Below, one piece after another: positions 34,352 through 43,075 of a stretch of DNA of 64,000 bases. The notes under the pieces were generated by a model. It saw nothing but the letters and a program-made list of their open reading frames with translations, searched no databases and was not told the origin of the DNA. Every line of letters starts with the position of its first letter. The stretch's first letter is position 1. Source of the stretch: Tenggerimyces flavus (lineage in GTDB: Bacteria; Actinomycetota; Actinomycetes; Propionibacteriales; Actinopolymorphaceae). Location: positions 5,766,001 through 5,830,000 of the forward strand of contig NZ_JAFBCM010000001.1 of NCBI RefSeq assembly GCF_016907715.1, read 5' to 3'. The position numbers and the translations under genes were made by a program.

Positions 34352-34936
34352 ATGGACGTACGTCAGGCAGAGCTGCTCCGCGACGTGCTCGCGGGGTCCG
34401 GATGGGTGGAACGCACGGTCGAGTTCGCACGCGCGATGCGCGTCAACACGCGAACACCCGGCGGTCTGCTGCTCTTCGGTACGCCCACCGACGAACCGTG
34501 GCATCTCACCGCACATCTCGACGACGAGTCGCGCTTGAACGACATCCCTGAGCTCAAGCCGACGTTGGTGCGGTGGAACCCACCGCCGGACGCCGCACCG
34601 CATCTCGCGATCGGTCTCGATCGACTCGTCGAAACGCGACGCGGCGAATCCCTCGTGGTGGTTGCCGAATCGGCGTCGGTTCCGTTGCTCGAACGGGTCG
34701 ACGACGTACGTCGCAAGGGTGCGAGTGTGTTCGCGCTCGACACCGGCGATCGCGAGCTCGCGTCGCTCGCGAACGAGGTGTTGGAAGTACCAACGGACGA
34801 CGACGCGTTGCTCACGTTCGATGGTGCGCAACACCTCGTGAGCCTCGCCGCGGGGCAACCGATCGCGTCCGGTCGGCAAAGTTTTCGTGCACGACTCGGA
34901 CGTCTCCTCGACCACATCTCGGGCCCTTCGCGTTGA
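34352..34936 (+). CDS. Conserved hypothetical protein
   Basis: A 194-residue soluble protein of unknown function (MDVRQAELLRDVLAGSGWVE; GGLLLFGTPTDEPWHLTAHL; LEVPTDDDALLTFDGAQHLV). Hydrophobic strands alternate with charged helices as in an alpha/beta domain; no motif was recognised. ATG 34352 lies 132 bases from the divergent fgd start. The longer frame from 33305 is antisense to fgd and is not used. The last part has lower codon bias than neighbours, leading into the AT-rich region after it. Confidence 0.75.
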   Translation: MDVRQAELLRDVLAGSGWVERTVEFARAMRVNTRTPGGLLLFGTPTDEPWHLTAHLDDESRLNDIPELKPTLVRWNPPPDAAPHLAIGLDRLVETRRGESLVVVAESASVPLLERVDDVRRKGASVFALDTGDRELASLANEVLEVPTDDDALLTFDGAQHLVSLAAGQPIASGRQSFRARLGRLLDHISGPSR

Positions 34937-35207
34937 CGCAATGCACATCTTGAGTGATTGAGTTTCCCCTTGTTTTCTTAGTGAATTTCGCATTGTCGTA
35001 CTGTCAACCCAGCCTTCCGCACGCACTCTGACGAGGTCGTTCGCGCAGGTCACGTCGACAACACGCGACAAACAAGTTTGCGTTTTGCTATTTACGTGAC
35101 GCGCCGATGTTGCAAAGATCCACAGATACAACATGGTGAGGTGACTATCCTCGTCATAGCAGAACACCGACGAAAAGTCGGTTGTCCCTTCTGAGGGAGG
35201 CAGTGCG
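34937..35207 (+). promoter_or_regulatory. AT-rich upstream region of the histone-like gene
   Basis: The stretch is clearly richer in A and T than its surroundings, with TTTCCCCTTGTTTTCTTAG and TTTGCGTTTTGCTATTTACG. No gene is present. A small hairpin ACCGAC-GAAAA-GTCGGT (35166-35182) lies in the presumed 5' leader, just before GGGAGG and the GTG start. The DNA may bend and drive strong transcription of the nucleoid protein gene. The promoter boxes could not be fixed with certainty. Confidence 0.5.
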
Positions 35208-35750
35208 GTGCCAGCACGGAAAACGGCAACCAAGGCCGCGGCTAAGAAGTCGCCGGCCAAGCGGACCGTGGCGAAGAAGGCTGCAGCGAAGAAGACTGCG
35301 GTGAAGCGTTCGGCAGCCACGACCGCTACCAAGAAGACCGCGACCGCGAAGAGACCCGCGGCGCGTAAGGCGGCACCGGCCAAGAAGGCCACCGCCAGGA
35401 AGGCAACTGCGAAGAAGACGACAGCGAAGAAGACTGCTGCCAAGAAGGCTCCCGCCCGCAAGACCGTAGCGAAGAAGGCTCCGGCCAAGAAGACTGCGGC
35501 GCGGAAGACCACGGCACGCAAGACGACCGCCAAGAAGGCGACCGCCGCGAAGCGGACCACCGCGGCCAAGAAGACCACCGCGGCGAAGAAGACGACCGCC
35601 AAGCGGACGACTACCGCACGCAAGACCGTTGCGAAGAAGGCTCCGGCCAAGCGCGCACCGGCTAAGCGGACGACCGCGAAGCGAGCGACCACGTCCCGCG
35701 CCGCGTCCGCCACCAAGCGGACAACCACGGCAAGGGCCCGCAAGGCCTGA
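35208..35750 (+). CDS. Histone H1-like Lys/Ala-rich nucleoid protein
   Basis: A 180-residue, very basic protein made almost wholly of Ala, Lys, Thr, Arg and Pro in AAKKT/APAKK/TARKT-type repeats, as in eukaryotic H1 tails and bacterial H1-like proteins. It lacks a folded HU domain, so it is a free tail-like protein rather than an HU-H1 fusion. It should bind DNA nonspecifically and compact the nucleoid. GTG 35208 has GGGAGG seven bases upstream. A terminator follows at 35764-35800. The repeat-rich DNA may vary in length between strains. Confidence 0.9.
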   Translation: MPARKTATKAAAKKSPAKRTVAKKAAAKKTAVKRSAATTATKKTATAKRPAARKAAPAKKATARKATAKKTTAKKTAAKKAPARKTVAKKAPAKKTAARKTTARKTTAKKATAAKRTTAAKKTTAAKKTTAKRTTTARKTVAKKAPAKRAPAKRTTAKRATTSRAASATKRTTTARARKA

Positions 35751-35763
35751 CGTCGCACAGATC

Positions 35764-35800
35764 AGGGTGTCGCCACGCGAGGCAGGTGTGGCGACACCCT
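35764..35800. terminator. Bidirectional hairpin terminator
   Basis: An exact 13-base stem (35764-35776 with 35788-35800, AGGGTGTCGCCAC arm) with an 11-base loop sits between the convergent histone-like gene and the small gene at 35811. It can serve both. Confidence 0.75.
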
Positions 35801-35810
35801 CGTCGCGTGT

Positions 35811-36023
35811 CTACTGCTGTTGCTGTCGCGGTGGTTCGACGTCGTCGTTCCACTGCGGGTCGGTGTCCCAGTTCTCGTTACGTTCGGCGACCTTCTCCAG
35901 CGCGCGTTCGGCCTCTTCGCGTGTGCGGTACGGGCCCAGCCGGTCGGCGGCCTTGCACCCATCCAACGGTTCGACCGTGTGGTGCACCAGGCAGAAGTAC
36001 CACTGCTCGGTCTCATTGCTCAT
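35811..36023 (-). CDS. Small conserved protein, SPOR-like fragment
   Basis: A 70-residue protein: [25 protein letters not shown], then a [20 protein letters not shown] helix and an acidic/Gln-rich tail. Similar short proteins are encoded next to methionine aminopeptidase in actinomycetes and are sometimes labelled SPOR-domain proteins. Two Cys and two His could bind a metal. ATG 36023 has AGGAGG eight bases upstream. Divergent from map across 60 bases. Function unknown. Confidence 0.8.
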   Translation of the reverse strand: MSNETEQWYFCLVHHTVEPLDGCKAADRLGPYRTREEAERALEKVAERNENWDTDPQWNDDVEPPRQQQQ

Positions 36024-36083
36024 GTGCTCAGCCTCCTGCACGTGAGGGTTCCCAGCAAGGGCTCACGTACACTCGCAGTCATC

Positions 36084-36935
36084 ATGGCTGCCGCACTCTC
36101 CCCCGCCGCGATCTCGCCGCGACGTAAGGTTCCCGCGCACATCCCGCGCCCGGAGTACGTCGACAAGCCAGCCCCCGCACCGTTCAACGGTACGGAGGCG
36201 AAGGACGCCGACACGATCGCACGCATGCGCATCGCCTGTCGGCTCGCCGCGCAGGCGCTGGAGGAGGTCGGGCGCGCCATCAAGCCGGGCGTGACCACCG
36301 ACGAGCTCGACCAGGTGGGGCACGACTTCCTGCTCGCGCACGACGCGTACCCGTCGACACTCGGCTACCGCGGCTTTCCGAAGTCGTTGTGTACGTCGGT
36401 CAACGAGGTCATCTGTCACGGCATCCCCGACGCGCGGCCGCTCGAAGACGGCGACATCGTGAACATCGACATCACCGCATTCATCGGCGGCGTGCACGGG
36501 GACACGAATGCGACGTTCTTCGTCGGTTCTGTCGACGAGGAAAACAGCCTTCTGGTCGAACGCACCAAAGAAGCCACGTTGCGGGGCATCAAGGCCATTC
36601 GGCCCGGGCGTCAGGTCAACATCGTCGGCCGGGTCATCGAGTCCTTTGCGAAGCGCTTCGGCTATGGCGTGGTCCGCGAGTTCACCGGGCACGGGATCGG
36701 TACGTCTTTCCACTCGGGGCTGATCATTCCGCATTACGACGAGCCCCGGTTCGACACCGTGATCGAGGCCGGCATGACGTTCACCGTGGAGCCGATGTTG
36801 ACGCTCGGCACGCACGAGTGGGACATGTGGGACGACGGTTGGACGGTGACGACGAAGGACCGCAGCCGGACGGCTCAGTTCGAGCACACGGTGTTGGTGA
36901 CGGAGTCCGGGCCGGAGCTGCTGACCGTTGCTTAG
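36084..36935 (+). CDS. map: Type I methionine aminopeptidase
   Basis: A 283-residue MetAP (peptidase M24A) removing N-terminal Met from nascent proteins. All five metal ligands are seen: Asp in IVNIDITAF, Asp in GDTNATFF, His in GHGIGTSFH, Glu in TVEPMLTL and Glu in FEHTVLVT. The ~40-residue N-terminal extension with HIPRPEYV is the proline-rich linker typical of actinobacterial MetAPs. ATG 36084 chosen; the longer upstream frame is antisense to the small gene. Its end overlaps the GT39-like gene stop by four bases. Confidence 0.96.
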   Translation: MAAALSPAAISPRRKVPAHIPRPEYVDKPAPAPFNGTEAKDADTIARMRIACRLAAQALEEVGRAIKPGVTTDELDQVGHDFLLAHDAYPSTLGYRGFPKSLCTSVNEVICHGIPDARPLEDGDIVNIDITAFIGGVHGDTNATFFVGSVDEENSLLVERTKEATLRGIKAIRPGRQVNIVGRVIESFAKRFGYGVVREFTGHGIGTSFHSGLIIPHYDEPRFDTVIEAGMTFTVEPMLTLGTHEWDMWDDGWTVTTKDRSRTAQFEHTVLVTESGPELLTVA

Positions 36936-38242
36936 GGGCGCTTCCAGAGCGTGACGCGGAGGCCTTCGACTGTGGTCTCCTGGACGAGGTCGAGGCCTTG
37001 GCTGCCGGAGGGTGCGCCGTTCTCCCACGTCGGTTGCAGGATCCAGAGCCTGTTGATGTCGTTGGGCAGCGGGCCGGTGAGGTCTGCCGGGCGGCACTTC
37101 GCGTCGCGTAGGTAGTACGGGATCGTCTGGATCGTGGTGACCGTGCGCTGGATGCCGTCGCCTGGTTGGCAGCCCTGCTCGATCGTGTGCGCGGCTTGGC
37201 GTACGTCGGGGCCGTGGCCGTCTACCTCGCGCATCGCTTGCAGCTGTGAGGCTGCGAGCGCGGCTGCGAGGCCGACGGGGACGACCGCGGTCCAGGACGG
37301 GAGCTTGGCTATGGCCGCACCGGCGAGGAGCGCGAGTGCCGGTACGCAGACAACGAGGTAGCGGCCGAGGAAGAGCGGGGTCAGCAGTCCGATGCCCGCA
37401 AGGATGAGCGGTGGTGCGGCGAACCAGACGGCTGTCCCGACGGTCTGGGTGCTTGCGGACATCGCGAGGGCGAGGACGGCTGTTGCCGCGAGGGCGGCGA
37501 GCAGCCAGGGTCCGCCGGCGAGCTCCGCGTACGCCTCGGCCAGGCTGGCGAACGTCGGCTTCGGGATCCAGGCGACGGTGTCGCGTTGTCCGAACGTGAA
37601 GACGGCGAGGATCGCTGGCGCTATCAGCGCCGCCGCGGTCGCTCGCACCCAGGGACGGAGTTCGTCGCGGGCTCTTACCAGGTGCGCGACGAGGATCAGC
37701 AGACCGAGCAGCTGGACGACGCCGAGGCACGCGACGACGATGGTGTACCCGATCCACCAGCGCCTGCCGCCGTCCTCGAGCGCGCGATGGAGCAGCCACC
37801 AGGCGACCACGGCGAGCGCGATGGCGAGCGCGTACGGGCGCGCCTCCTGGGCGTACCTGCTCGCTATGGGAGCGAGCGCGAAGACCAGGCCGGCGACGTA
37901 CGCCGCACGGGTCCCCCAGCTGCGTCTGGCGACATCGGCGACGAACGCGGTGGCGACGGTCATCGCGAGCACCGAGGGCAGGCGCAGCCACCACTCGGCG
38001 CTCCCGAGCAGCGTCCAGACGTGCATGCCGACGTAGTAGGCGCCGAGGCCGAGGTCGCGTTCGGTGAGGAACGCGAGCAGGTCACCCAGCGGCCGGCCGG
38101 CGTCCTGCGCCGTGGCGGCCTCGTCCAGCCACAGCGCTGGAGTGCCGAGCCGCCAGCAGAACAGCGCGCACGCGAGGACCGCTGGGACCAGCACAGGCCA
38201 CGCCGTGTCCCCGCGGATCCGCACCTGGGGAGCTTCCCACAC
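36932..38242 (-). CDS. Glycosyltransferase family 39-like integral membrane protein
   Basis: A 436-residue protein with about ten transmembrane segments and the GT-C signature: first loop [11 protein letters not shown] with the catalytic-type acidic pair, then [19 protein letters not shown] and [20 protein letters not shown]. The family moves sugars from lipid-linked donors at the outer face of the membrane. The C-terminal ~130 residues form an extracytoplasmic domain. GTG 38242 has GGGGAGG very close before it, so the start is not certain. Acceptor unknown. Confidence 0.85.
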   Translation of the reverse strand: MWEAPQVRIRGDTAWPVLVPAVLACALFCWRLGTPALWLDEAATAQDAGRPLGDLLAFLTERDLGLGAYYVGMHVWTLLGSAEWWLRLPSVLAMTVATAFVADVARRSWGTRAAYVAGLVFALAPIASRYAQEARPYALAIALAVVAWWLLHRALEDGGRRWWIGYTIVVACLGVVQLLGLLILVAHLVRARDELRPWVRATAAALIAPAILAVFTFGQRDTVAWIPKPTFASLAEAYAELAGGPWLLAALAATAVLALAMSASTQTVGTAVWFAAPPLILAGIGLLTPLFLGRYLVVCVPALALLAGAAIAKLPSWTAVVPVGLAAALAASQLQAMREVDGHGPDVRQAAHTIEQGCQPGDGIQRTVTTIQTIPYYLRDAKCRPADLTGPLPNDINRLWILQPTWENGAPSGSQGLDLVQETTVEGLRVTLWKRP

Positions 38243-38282
38243 CTCCCCGGCAGGCCCGCTCAGGTGGCGCGGCGTGCCCGAC

Positions 38283-38429
38283 TCACTCTTCGCGGCTGTT
38301 GAGCTCCGCGGCGATCTGCTCGGCGTCCTGCTGGGTCATCTCCAGGCGCGGGATCCACCAGCGATTCTCGCTCAGGTCCCAGATGCCGAAGCCGTACTCC
38401 GTTTCGCGCACCGCGTACCGATCCGTCAC
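38283..38429 (-). CDS. Small hypothetical protein
   Basis: A 48-residue ORF (YAVRETEYGFGIWDLSENRW; QQDAEQIAAELNSREE) with GGAGG eight bases before GTG 38429. Longer frames to ATG 38573 or 38471 exist but that part is low-complexity basic sequence without support. It resembles short actinobacterial proteins with a WDL..NRW motif; function unknown. Stop is 41 bases upstream of the glycosyltransferase start on the same strand. Confidence 0.6.
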   Translation of the reverse strand: MTDRYAVRETEYGFGIWDLSENRWWIPRLEMTQQDAEQIAAELNSREE

Positions 38430-38917
38430 CACTCCGCCCTCCGGATGACCGGAGGACAGCTTATCGAACATACGTTCGATTCGCCATGGCGCTTCGGCAG
38501 GCCGTCGACGCTTGAGCGTCCGACGGCGCGTGACGCGCGCCCATGGCGCGGAAACGATCTTGTTCACGTTCATGACCGCCCACCCCCGCGGTTAGACCGG
38601 ACCTGACGCTGTGGATCTCTTGCGGCTTTCATGTGTGCCCCCTGGTGACTCCCCAGACACGTGTTGGCCGAACTCCCCCGTCCCTCGATTGCCGCCGAGA
38701 ACTAGGGGGGCCCGACAGCAGACCGTGATGAGGCCTGCGCCGAGCGTGGCACAGATTCAACCCGGTCGCTGGCGAACTGTGAAGACGTGGCGACAGACTG
38801 TGGACAAGTTTCTTGGTTCGGTGCCCGGGCTTGTCCGATTCCGTCCCGATTCTTCGCGGGCTCAATTCGGGGCAGTGATGTCAGCATCCGGCCGAATGGT
38901 GAGACAAGCGACGTACC
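38430..38917. other. 488-base region without a convincing gene
   Basis: Frames on both strands lack ribosome sites and protein-like composition. The DNA is less GC-biased than the neighbours around 38,620-38,920. No terminator, tRNA or strong repeat was found. It may hold the promoter of the small gene at 38283 and the end of the next transcript. Confidence 0.5.
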
Positions 38918-39604
38918 TCACGCCTCTCCGTCACCGCTGCCACGGTCGTCGAGGAAGAGGCTCGCGGCCTTGCCGACCCGGTAGACGAGGTGGGTGACGT
39001 CCTGTGTGTGGACCACTCGTTCGGGGGTGAGCTCTCTGCCGTGACCCGTGCTGACGCCGAGGTTGTCCAGGAGGCGTTGGCCTTCGCCGAGCAGGACGGG
39101 CGCGATGTGGAGGACGAGCTCGTCGACCTGTCCGGCGGCGATGGCCTGCTGGACCGTGGTGCCGCCGCCGGAGATCAGCACGTTCTTGCCGTTCGCCGCC
39201 TCTCTGGCCTGGGCGATCGCGCTCTCGAGGCCGTCGGTGACGTAGGTGAAGCTCGTTCCGCCCTGGCAGTGCCTCGTCTCGCGCTCGCGGTGGGTGACGA
39301 CGAAGACGGGACCGTGGAACGGCGGCTCCTCGCCCCACGGCCCCTCGCCGCCGTCGGCCATGCGCCTGCCCATGACGTACGCCCCGTTCCGTGCGGTGAG
39401 CTCGGCGGCGAGGTCGGAGTTGACGCTCTGCTCACCCCCGGCGTACCCCATTCGCTCGCGCCACGACTGGGCGTTGACGACCCAGCGGGTTATGCGGAAG
39501 AACCCCAACGCCTCCGGGCTCTTCGTCCAGTCCGTCTCGTCGCTCCTGGGTCCGGCGAAGTAGCCGTCGAGGGAGATCGACATCTCTGCGGTGACCAGCG
39601 TCAT
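38918..39604 (-). CDS. Dihydrofolate reductase/RibD-family reductase
   Basis: A 228-residue RibD C-terminal-like reductase: AEMSISLDGYFAGP, GAYVMGRRMADGG, KNVLISGGGTTVQQAIAAG, VDELVLHIAPVLLGEG. These stand-alone NAD(P)H proteins are common in actinomycetes; natural substrates are mostly unknown. ATG 39604 has GGAGGAG upstream; the frame to 40006 runs into the AraC gene and is a shadow. It is divergent from the AraC regulator, which probably controls it. Confidence 0.85.
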   Translation of the reverse strand: MTLVTAEMSISLDGYFAGPRSDETDWTKSPEALGFFRITRWVVNAQSWRERMGYAGGEQSVNSDLAAELTARNGAYVMGRRMADGGEGPWGEEPPFHGPVFVVTHRERETRHCQGGTSFTYVTDGLESAIAQAREAANGKNVLISGGGTTVQQAIAAGQVDELVLHIAPVLLGEGQRLLDNLGVSTGHGRELTPERVVHTQDVTHLVYRVGKAASLFLDDRGSGDGEA

Positions 39605-39733
39605 TCTGGATCGCTCCTCCAGCTCCTGGCGCCCCTCGGTCAGAGCGCCTGTCACCTCGTGGTCGGAGCGGGTCACGGGACTTCTACATCCGTCAGCCGA
39701 GGTTCTTGATCTCGCCAAGGCGTCGGCGATGAT

Positions 39734-40579
39734 GTGGACGTGGAGTACGTGTCCAGAGTGCCGCGATCGCCGCTGGACGGGCTGATCGACGACCTCTACT
39801 ACCTGGAGGGTTCGCCGCCGTACGCCCGGCTGACGTTGCCGCCGGCGCCGGGGGCGCTGCTCATCGTCAACCTGGGGGCGCCGTTCCACGTCCGCGGTGG
39901 TGCCGACACCGAGACGGCCGAGTTCGCCGACGGCTGCGTGGTCACCACGCCCACCCGCGCGTGGGACTTCGGCTACCCACTCCGGACCCGGTCCGTCGGC
40001 GTGCACTTCAAGTCGTGGGGGTTAGCGCCGTTCCTGCCGATGCCCGCGGCGGAGCTGTGTGACCGGCCGGTGACGGTCGAGCAGGTGTGGGGCCGGCCCG
40101 CCACTGCCGAGCTGCAAGACCGGCTGGCCACGGCGGACGAACCGTACGAGATGCTGGCTCTGCTCGAGGATGAGCTGATGCGACGGCTTGGCGAGACTCC
40201 CGGCATGGGGCTGGTCCGCCACACGAGCAGTGTCATCGCGGCGACCAGCGGGGCGGTGGCGATCGGCGACCTGAGGGTGGCAGCCGGTGTCAGCAGTACT
40301 CAGCTGACTTTGCGGTTCAAGGAGCTCGTCGGCGTCACCCCGAAACGGCTGGCCCGCGCCCACCGCTTCGCCGCCACCATGCTCACGATCGACCCCGCCG
40401 AACCGGTCGACTGGGGCGACCTCGCCGCTCGTGCGGGCTACTTCGACCAGGCGCATTTCGGCCACGAGTTCCGCGAGTTCACCGGGCTCACGCCCACTCA
40501 GTACCTCGAAGTCCGGCGGCGGTTCCTGCGCGAGCACCCCGGCCACACACTGGACAGCTGGCCTCTGCCAGCCGATTGA
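39734..40579 (+). CDS. AraC-family transcriptional regulator
   Basis: A 281-residue regulator. The N-terminal half has a DUF6597-like sensory domain (PRSPLDGLIDDLYYLEGSPP; GCVVTTPTRAWDFGYPLRT). The C-terminal half has two AraC helix-turn-helix units (IGDLRVAAGVSSTQLTLRF; WGDLAARAGYFDQAHFGHEF, FTGLTPTQYL). It is flanked by two DHFR/RibD-like genes, one divergent and one downstream on the same strand, 64 bases away. Control of both is likely by position. Start GTG 39734 is the first in frame. Confidence 0.92.
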   Translation: MDVEYVSRVPRSPLDGLIDDLYYLEGSPPYARLTLPPAPGALLIVNLGAPFHVRGGADTETAEFADGCVVTTPTRAWDFGYPLRTRSVGVHFKSWGLAPFLPMPAAELCDRPVTVEQVWGRPATAELQDRLATADEPYEMLALLEDELMRRLGETPGMGLVRHTSSVIAATSGAVAIGDLRVAAGVSSTQLTLRFKELVGVTPKRLARAHRFAATMLTIDPAEPVDWGDLAARAGYFDQAHFGHEFREFTGLTPTQYLEVRRRFLREHPGHTLDSWPLPAD

Positions 40580-40643
40580 TTCCTTACAAGACCGACAGCC
40601 CCGACACGCTTAGTTTGGGCACTCCCAAGCAAAGGAGAGCCCC

Positions 40644-41219
40644 ATGAGCAAAGTAGTCATGTACGCCTCGGTGTCGGTGGACGGCTTCGTCGCGGACGAG
40701 AAGGACCAGCCCGGGCCGCTGTTCGACTGGCTGACCAGCGGTGACGTCCCGTTGGACGAGAGTGGCGTGTTGAAGGTGTCGCAGGTGTCGTACGACTATG
40801 TCCGGGCGTACTGGGACCAGATCGGGGTGACCATCGCCGGCCGCCACGTCTTCGACCTGACCGACGGCTGGGACGGGAAGCCTCCGGCCGGGATCGACCA
40901 CGTGGTCGTCGTGACGCACCGGCCGGCGCCCGAGGGCTGGAACTCTGAGGCGTTTCACTTCGTCGACGGCATCGAGGCAGCCGTGGCCAAGGCGCAGGAG
41001 CTCGCGGGTGACCGCCTCGTCGAGGTCGCCGCTGGCGACGTCGGTGGCCAGCTGCTCGCCGCGGGCCTCGTCGACGAGGTGCGCATGGACGTCGTACCCG
41101 TCGTGTTGGGGTCAGGCAAGCGCTTCTTCGGATCGGTCGACGCGCAGCACCTGTTGGAGGATCCTGACGTGATTCAGGGCAACCGGGTGCTTCACCTGCG
41201 CTATCAGGTGCGACGTTGA
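40644..41219 (+). CDS. Dihydrofolate reductase/RibD-family reductase
   Basis: A 191-residue RibD C-terminal-like protein (MYASVSVDGFVAD; GVTIAGRHVFDLTDGWDGKP; EVAAGDVGGQLLAAGLVDE; VVPVVLGSGKRFFG). AAAGGAGA is eight bases upstream of ATG 40644. A distant relative of the 38918-39604 product with the same fold. It is the last chromosomal gene before the prophage; a strong hairpin 16 bases after its stop would end the transcript. Confidence 0.9.
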   Translation: MSKVVMYASVSVDGFVADEKDQPGPLFDWLTSGDVPLDESGVLKVSQVSYDYVRAYWDQIGVTIAGRHVFDLTDGWDGKPPAGIDHVVVVTHRPAPEGWNSEAFHFVDGIEAAVAKAQELAGDRLVEVAAGDVGGQLLAAGLVDEVRMDVVPVVLGSGKRFFGSVDAQHLLEDPDVIQGNRVLHLRYQVRR

Positions 41220-41235
41220 CCCATCAATCTGCTGT

Positions 41236-41265
41236 AACCCCGGGCGGCACCTGCCGCCCGGGGTT
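41236..41265. terminator. GC-rich hairpin at the chromosome/prophage boundary
   Basis: An exact 14-base stem (41236-41249 with 41252-41265, AACCCCGGGCGGCA arm). It can end transcription from the reductase gene on the left. On the minus strand it follows three bases after the RNase P RNA 3'-end-like sequence, exactly where an rnpB terminator belongs. Confidence 0.8.
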
Positions 41266-41268
41266 GAT

Positions 41269-41293
41269 GGACGAGCCGGCCTGTAAGCCGGAT
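41269..41293 (-). other. Candidate attachment site: fragment of the rnpB 3' end
   Basis: On the minus strand the bases ATCCGGCTTACAGGCCGGCT and CGTCC that follow match the 3'-terminal segment of actinobacterial RNase P RNA (form ACAGAAYCCGGCTTACAGGCCGGCTCGTC). Upstream of it the match stops abruptly and none of the catalytic core (for example GAGGAAAGTCC) is present. With the terminator beside it this is what remains when an element inserts into the 3' end of rnpB. The intact gene should then lie at the right end of the prophage. Confidence 0.6.
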
Positions 41294-41366
41294 ACAGCCC
41301 AACCGCTGGCGTCCGTAGCCCCCTGACCTGCAGAGGAGCAGTCCGGAGCGCGGGCACAACGTGGCC

Positions 41367-41388
41367 CTGTTCCGTTCCTGTTCCGTTC
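41367..41388. repeat. Tandem 11-base duplication before the cargo operon
   Basis: CTGTTCCGTTC occurs twice without spacer (41367-41377, 41378-41388), immediately before the GGGAGGGG ribosome site of the gene at 41404. It may be a regulator-binding direct repeat or a simple duplication. Confidence 0.6.
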
Positions 41389-41403
41389 CAGGGAGGGGAC
41401 ACC

Positions 41404-41745
41404 ATGAGCACCACCGCCGCACGCGAAGTCGAGACCGTCTGGTGTGAGAACGCCGCCCACGACCTCGAGCACTTCATCCGAGACGACTGCGAGCACCCGC
41501 ACTTCACCGACCAGCAGACGCGCGCCCTGATGAACCGCGGCGCCCGGACCGCGCATGTCGCCGAGCTCGAAGACGTCGCGGCTCGTGCGATCGCCGCACA
41601 CCAGGCCGTGGCGGACGCTGCGGACCGCCTCGCCGAGCTGCAAGCCCGGCTACCCAACGCGTCCCACTACGACACCGCGGTACAAGCCCAGTACGTCCGC
41701 GAGGCGCTCGACCGCGCGATCGCCGCGTTCCGGGGCGACGCGTGA
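41404..41745 (+). CDS. Prophage protein of unknown function, first gene of the rightward operon
   Basis: A 113-residue mostly helical acidic protein. Residues ~14-40 contain Cys and His residues (WCENAAHDLEHFIRDDCEHP) that might bind a metal. The rest is an Ala-rich helix (AIAAHQAVADAADRLAELQA). GGGAGGGG is five bases before ATG 41404. Its stop overlaps the next start as GTGA, so it is translated with the beta-helix protein. Not recognised. Confidence 0.8.
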   Translation: MSTTAAREVETVWCENAAHDLEHFIRDDCEHPHFTDQQTRALMNRGARTAHVAELEDVAARAIAAHQAVADAADRLAELQARLPNASHYDTAVQAQYVREALDRAIAAFRGDA

Positions 41746-42908
41746 GCCTCTCGCGCCGCGGACTGCTGGCCACCCTGACCGGTGGTTCGCTCGTGGCTGC
41801 GGGTGCCCAGCTCGCCGGGGCGAAGGCGCAACCGCGCGCTGCACGAGCCGGCGTGACGGGGCTGGATGTGTCGTCGTACGGCGCCGTGGGCGACGGCGTG
41901 ACCGACGACACTGCGGCGATCCAGGCCGCGCTCGATGACGCGTCGGCCGGCACGTACCCGCGCCGGGTCAGCCTTCCGGCCGGCGTCTACCTCACGACCG
42001 CCACGCTAGTCGGATCCAGCTCGATCGAGCTGGCCGGGGAGGGCCCGGAGCGGACGGTCATCATCCCGCCGACGGCGACCACGGGTGTCCGGCTGGGCAG
42101 CCTGACGCAGAGCCAGCCGCACGGCCTGGTCGTGCGGGACTTCACGTTCCGTGGGGACGCCGCGAGCACCGCGTACCCGTTGCTGGACGTCCAGCAGTAC
42201 GGGCGGAAGTGGGTGGTCGAGCGCGTCCACTTCGACAACAACTTCGGTGACCGGCCCGGCATCCGCGTCTGGTCGAGCTGGGTCGGCACGATCCGCGACT
42301 GCAACTTCTGGCGGCTCGGCGTCGAGGGCGTGGCGTCCAACCGGGCTGCGATCATCGTCAAGCCGCAGGCGCTGCCGAACGGGAACGGCCCGATCAACAA
42401 CCTGGTCATCGACGGCTGCGCGTTCGAACGCGTCCAGACCGGGATCGACCTGCACGACCCGACCGAGTACGGCCAGTCGACCGCGATCTACAGCGTGGAG
42501 ATCCGTAACCCGCGGTTCAAGAACACCGCCACCGACGGGCACGTCGCGAACTCGGTCGGCATCCGCAGCAACAGCAACAACGTGTTCAACGTGGTCGTGA
42601 CGTCGCCCTTCTTCGAGGACTTCGCCGTGGGCATCAAGGCGCGCGGCTGGGGATGGGTCATCGACGCCCCGTTCGGCCAGTCCGCCGACAAGATCATTCA
42701 CCTGGTCTCCGGTGGCGGGCACTCGATCCGCGGGCTGATCATGCAGGGCGCGGAGAACAACGAGATCGCGACCGGCGTGCACTGCGGTGCGGGCATCGCA
42801 GGTGTCTGCAGGCTCGACCAGTGGAAGTCGGTCGGCGCGGCGGGCTACCTGACGACGGCCCCGTGGGTGGACGACACGGACGGCAAGCTCGTGGCGGTGG
42901 CGGCGTGA
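41742..42908 (+). CDS. Tat-exported pectate-lyase-superfamily (right-handed beta-helix) protein
   Basis: A 388-residue protein. Residues ~1-33 are a signal with twin arginines (SRRGLLATLTGGSLVAAGA) and an Ala-rich cleavage region. It then has the Pectate_lyase_3 start (LDVSSYGAVGDGVTDDTAAIQAALDDA) seen in phage tail spikes and polysaccharide-degrading enzymes, followed by beta-helix coils (NNLVIDGCAFERVQTGIDLH, SVEIRNPRFKNTATDGH). A virion spike needs no signal peptide. The signal and the orientation opposite to all tail genes suggest a lysogen-secreted surface or enzyme protein. GTG 41742 overlaps the previous stop. Activity is inferred from fold only. Confidence 0.85.
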   Translation: MSLSRRGLLATLTGGSLVAAGAQLAGAKAQPRAARAGVTGLDVSSYGAVGDGVTDDTAAIQAALDDASAGTYPRRVSLPAGVYLTTATLVGSSSIELAGEGPERTVIIPPTATTGVRLGSLTQSQPHGLVVRDFTFRGDAASTAYPLLDVQQYGRKWVVERVHFDNNFGDRPGIRVWSSWVGTIRDCNFWRLGVEGVASNRAAIIVKPQALPNGNGPINNLVIDGCAFERVQTGIDLHDPTEYGQSTAIYSVEIRNPRFKNTATDGHVANSVGIRSNSNNVFNVVVTSPFFEDFAVGIKARGWGWVIDAPFGQSADKIIHLVSGGGHSIRGLIMQGAENNEIATGVHCGAGIAGVCRLDQWKSVGAAGYLTTAPWVDDTDGKLVAVAA

Positions 42909-43075
42909 TCCTCGACCTGATCCTGAACCTGATCGACCGCGAGTCCCGGCACCGTGTGCGCGCCCGCCGCGCCGAGCGTCGCGAGGACCGCCGTCGCCGT
43001 CGCGAGTTGCGCCGCGAGCTCCGCCGCTGGATCCGAAGCAACCGCCCAACCTTAGACCGAGGAGACCCAAGATGA
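42905..43075 (+). CDS. Small arginine-rich protein with hydrophobic N-terminus
   Basis: A 56-residue protein: a short hydrophobic start (LDLILNLID) then an extreme Arg/Glu-rich helix (RVRARRAERREDRRRRRELR). GTG 42905 overlaps the beta-helix stop as GTGA, and its stop overlaps the next ATG as ATGA. It could sit at the membrane or bind nucleic acid. No family recognised. Confidence 0.75.
   Translation: MILDLILNLIDRESRHRVRARRAERREDRRRRRELRRELRRWIRSNRPTLDRGDPR

Noticed and set aside
35208-35750. Low-complexity artefact or simple repeat instead of a gene
   Set aside because: The good ribosome site, GTG start, dedicated terminator and known class of H1-like proteins support a real gene.
41222-41403. 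Complete RNase P RNA gene
   Set aside because: Only the 3'-terminal 25 bases match; the conserved core elements are missing, so it is treated as an attachment-site remnant.
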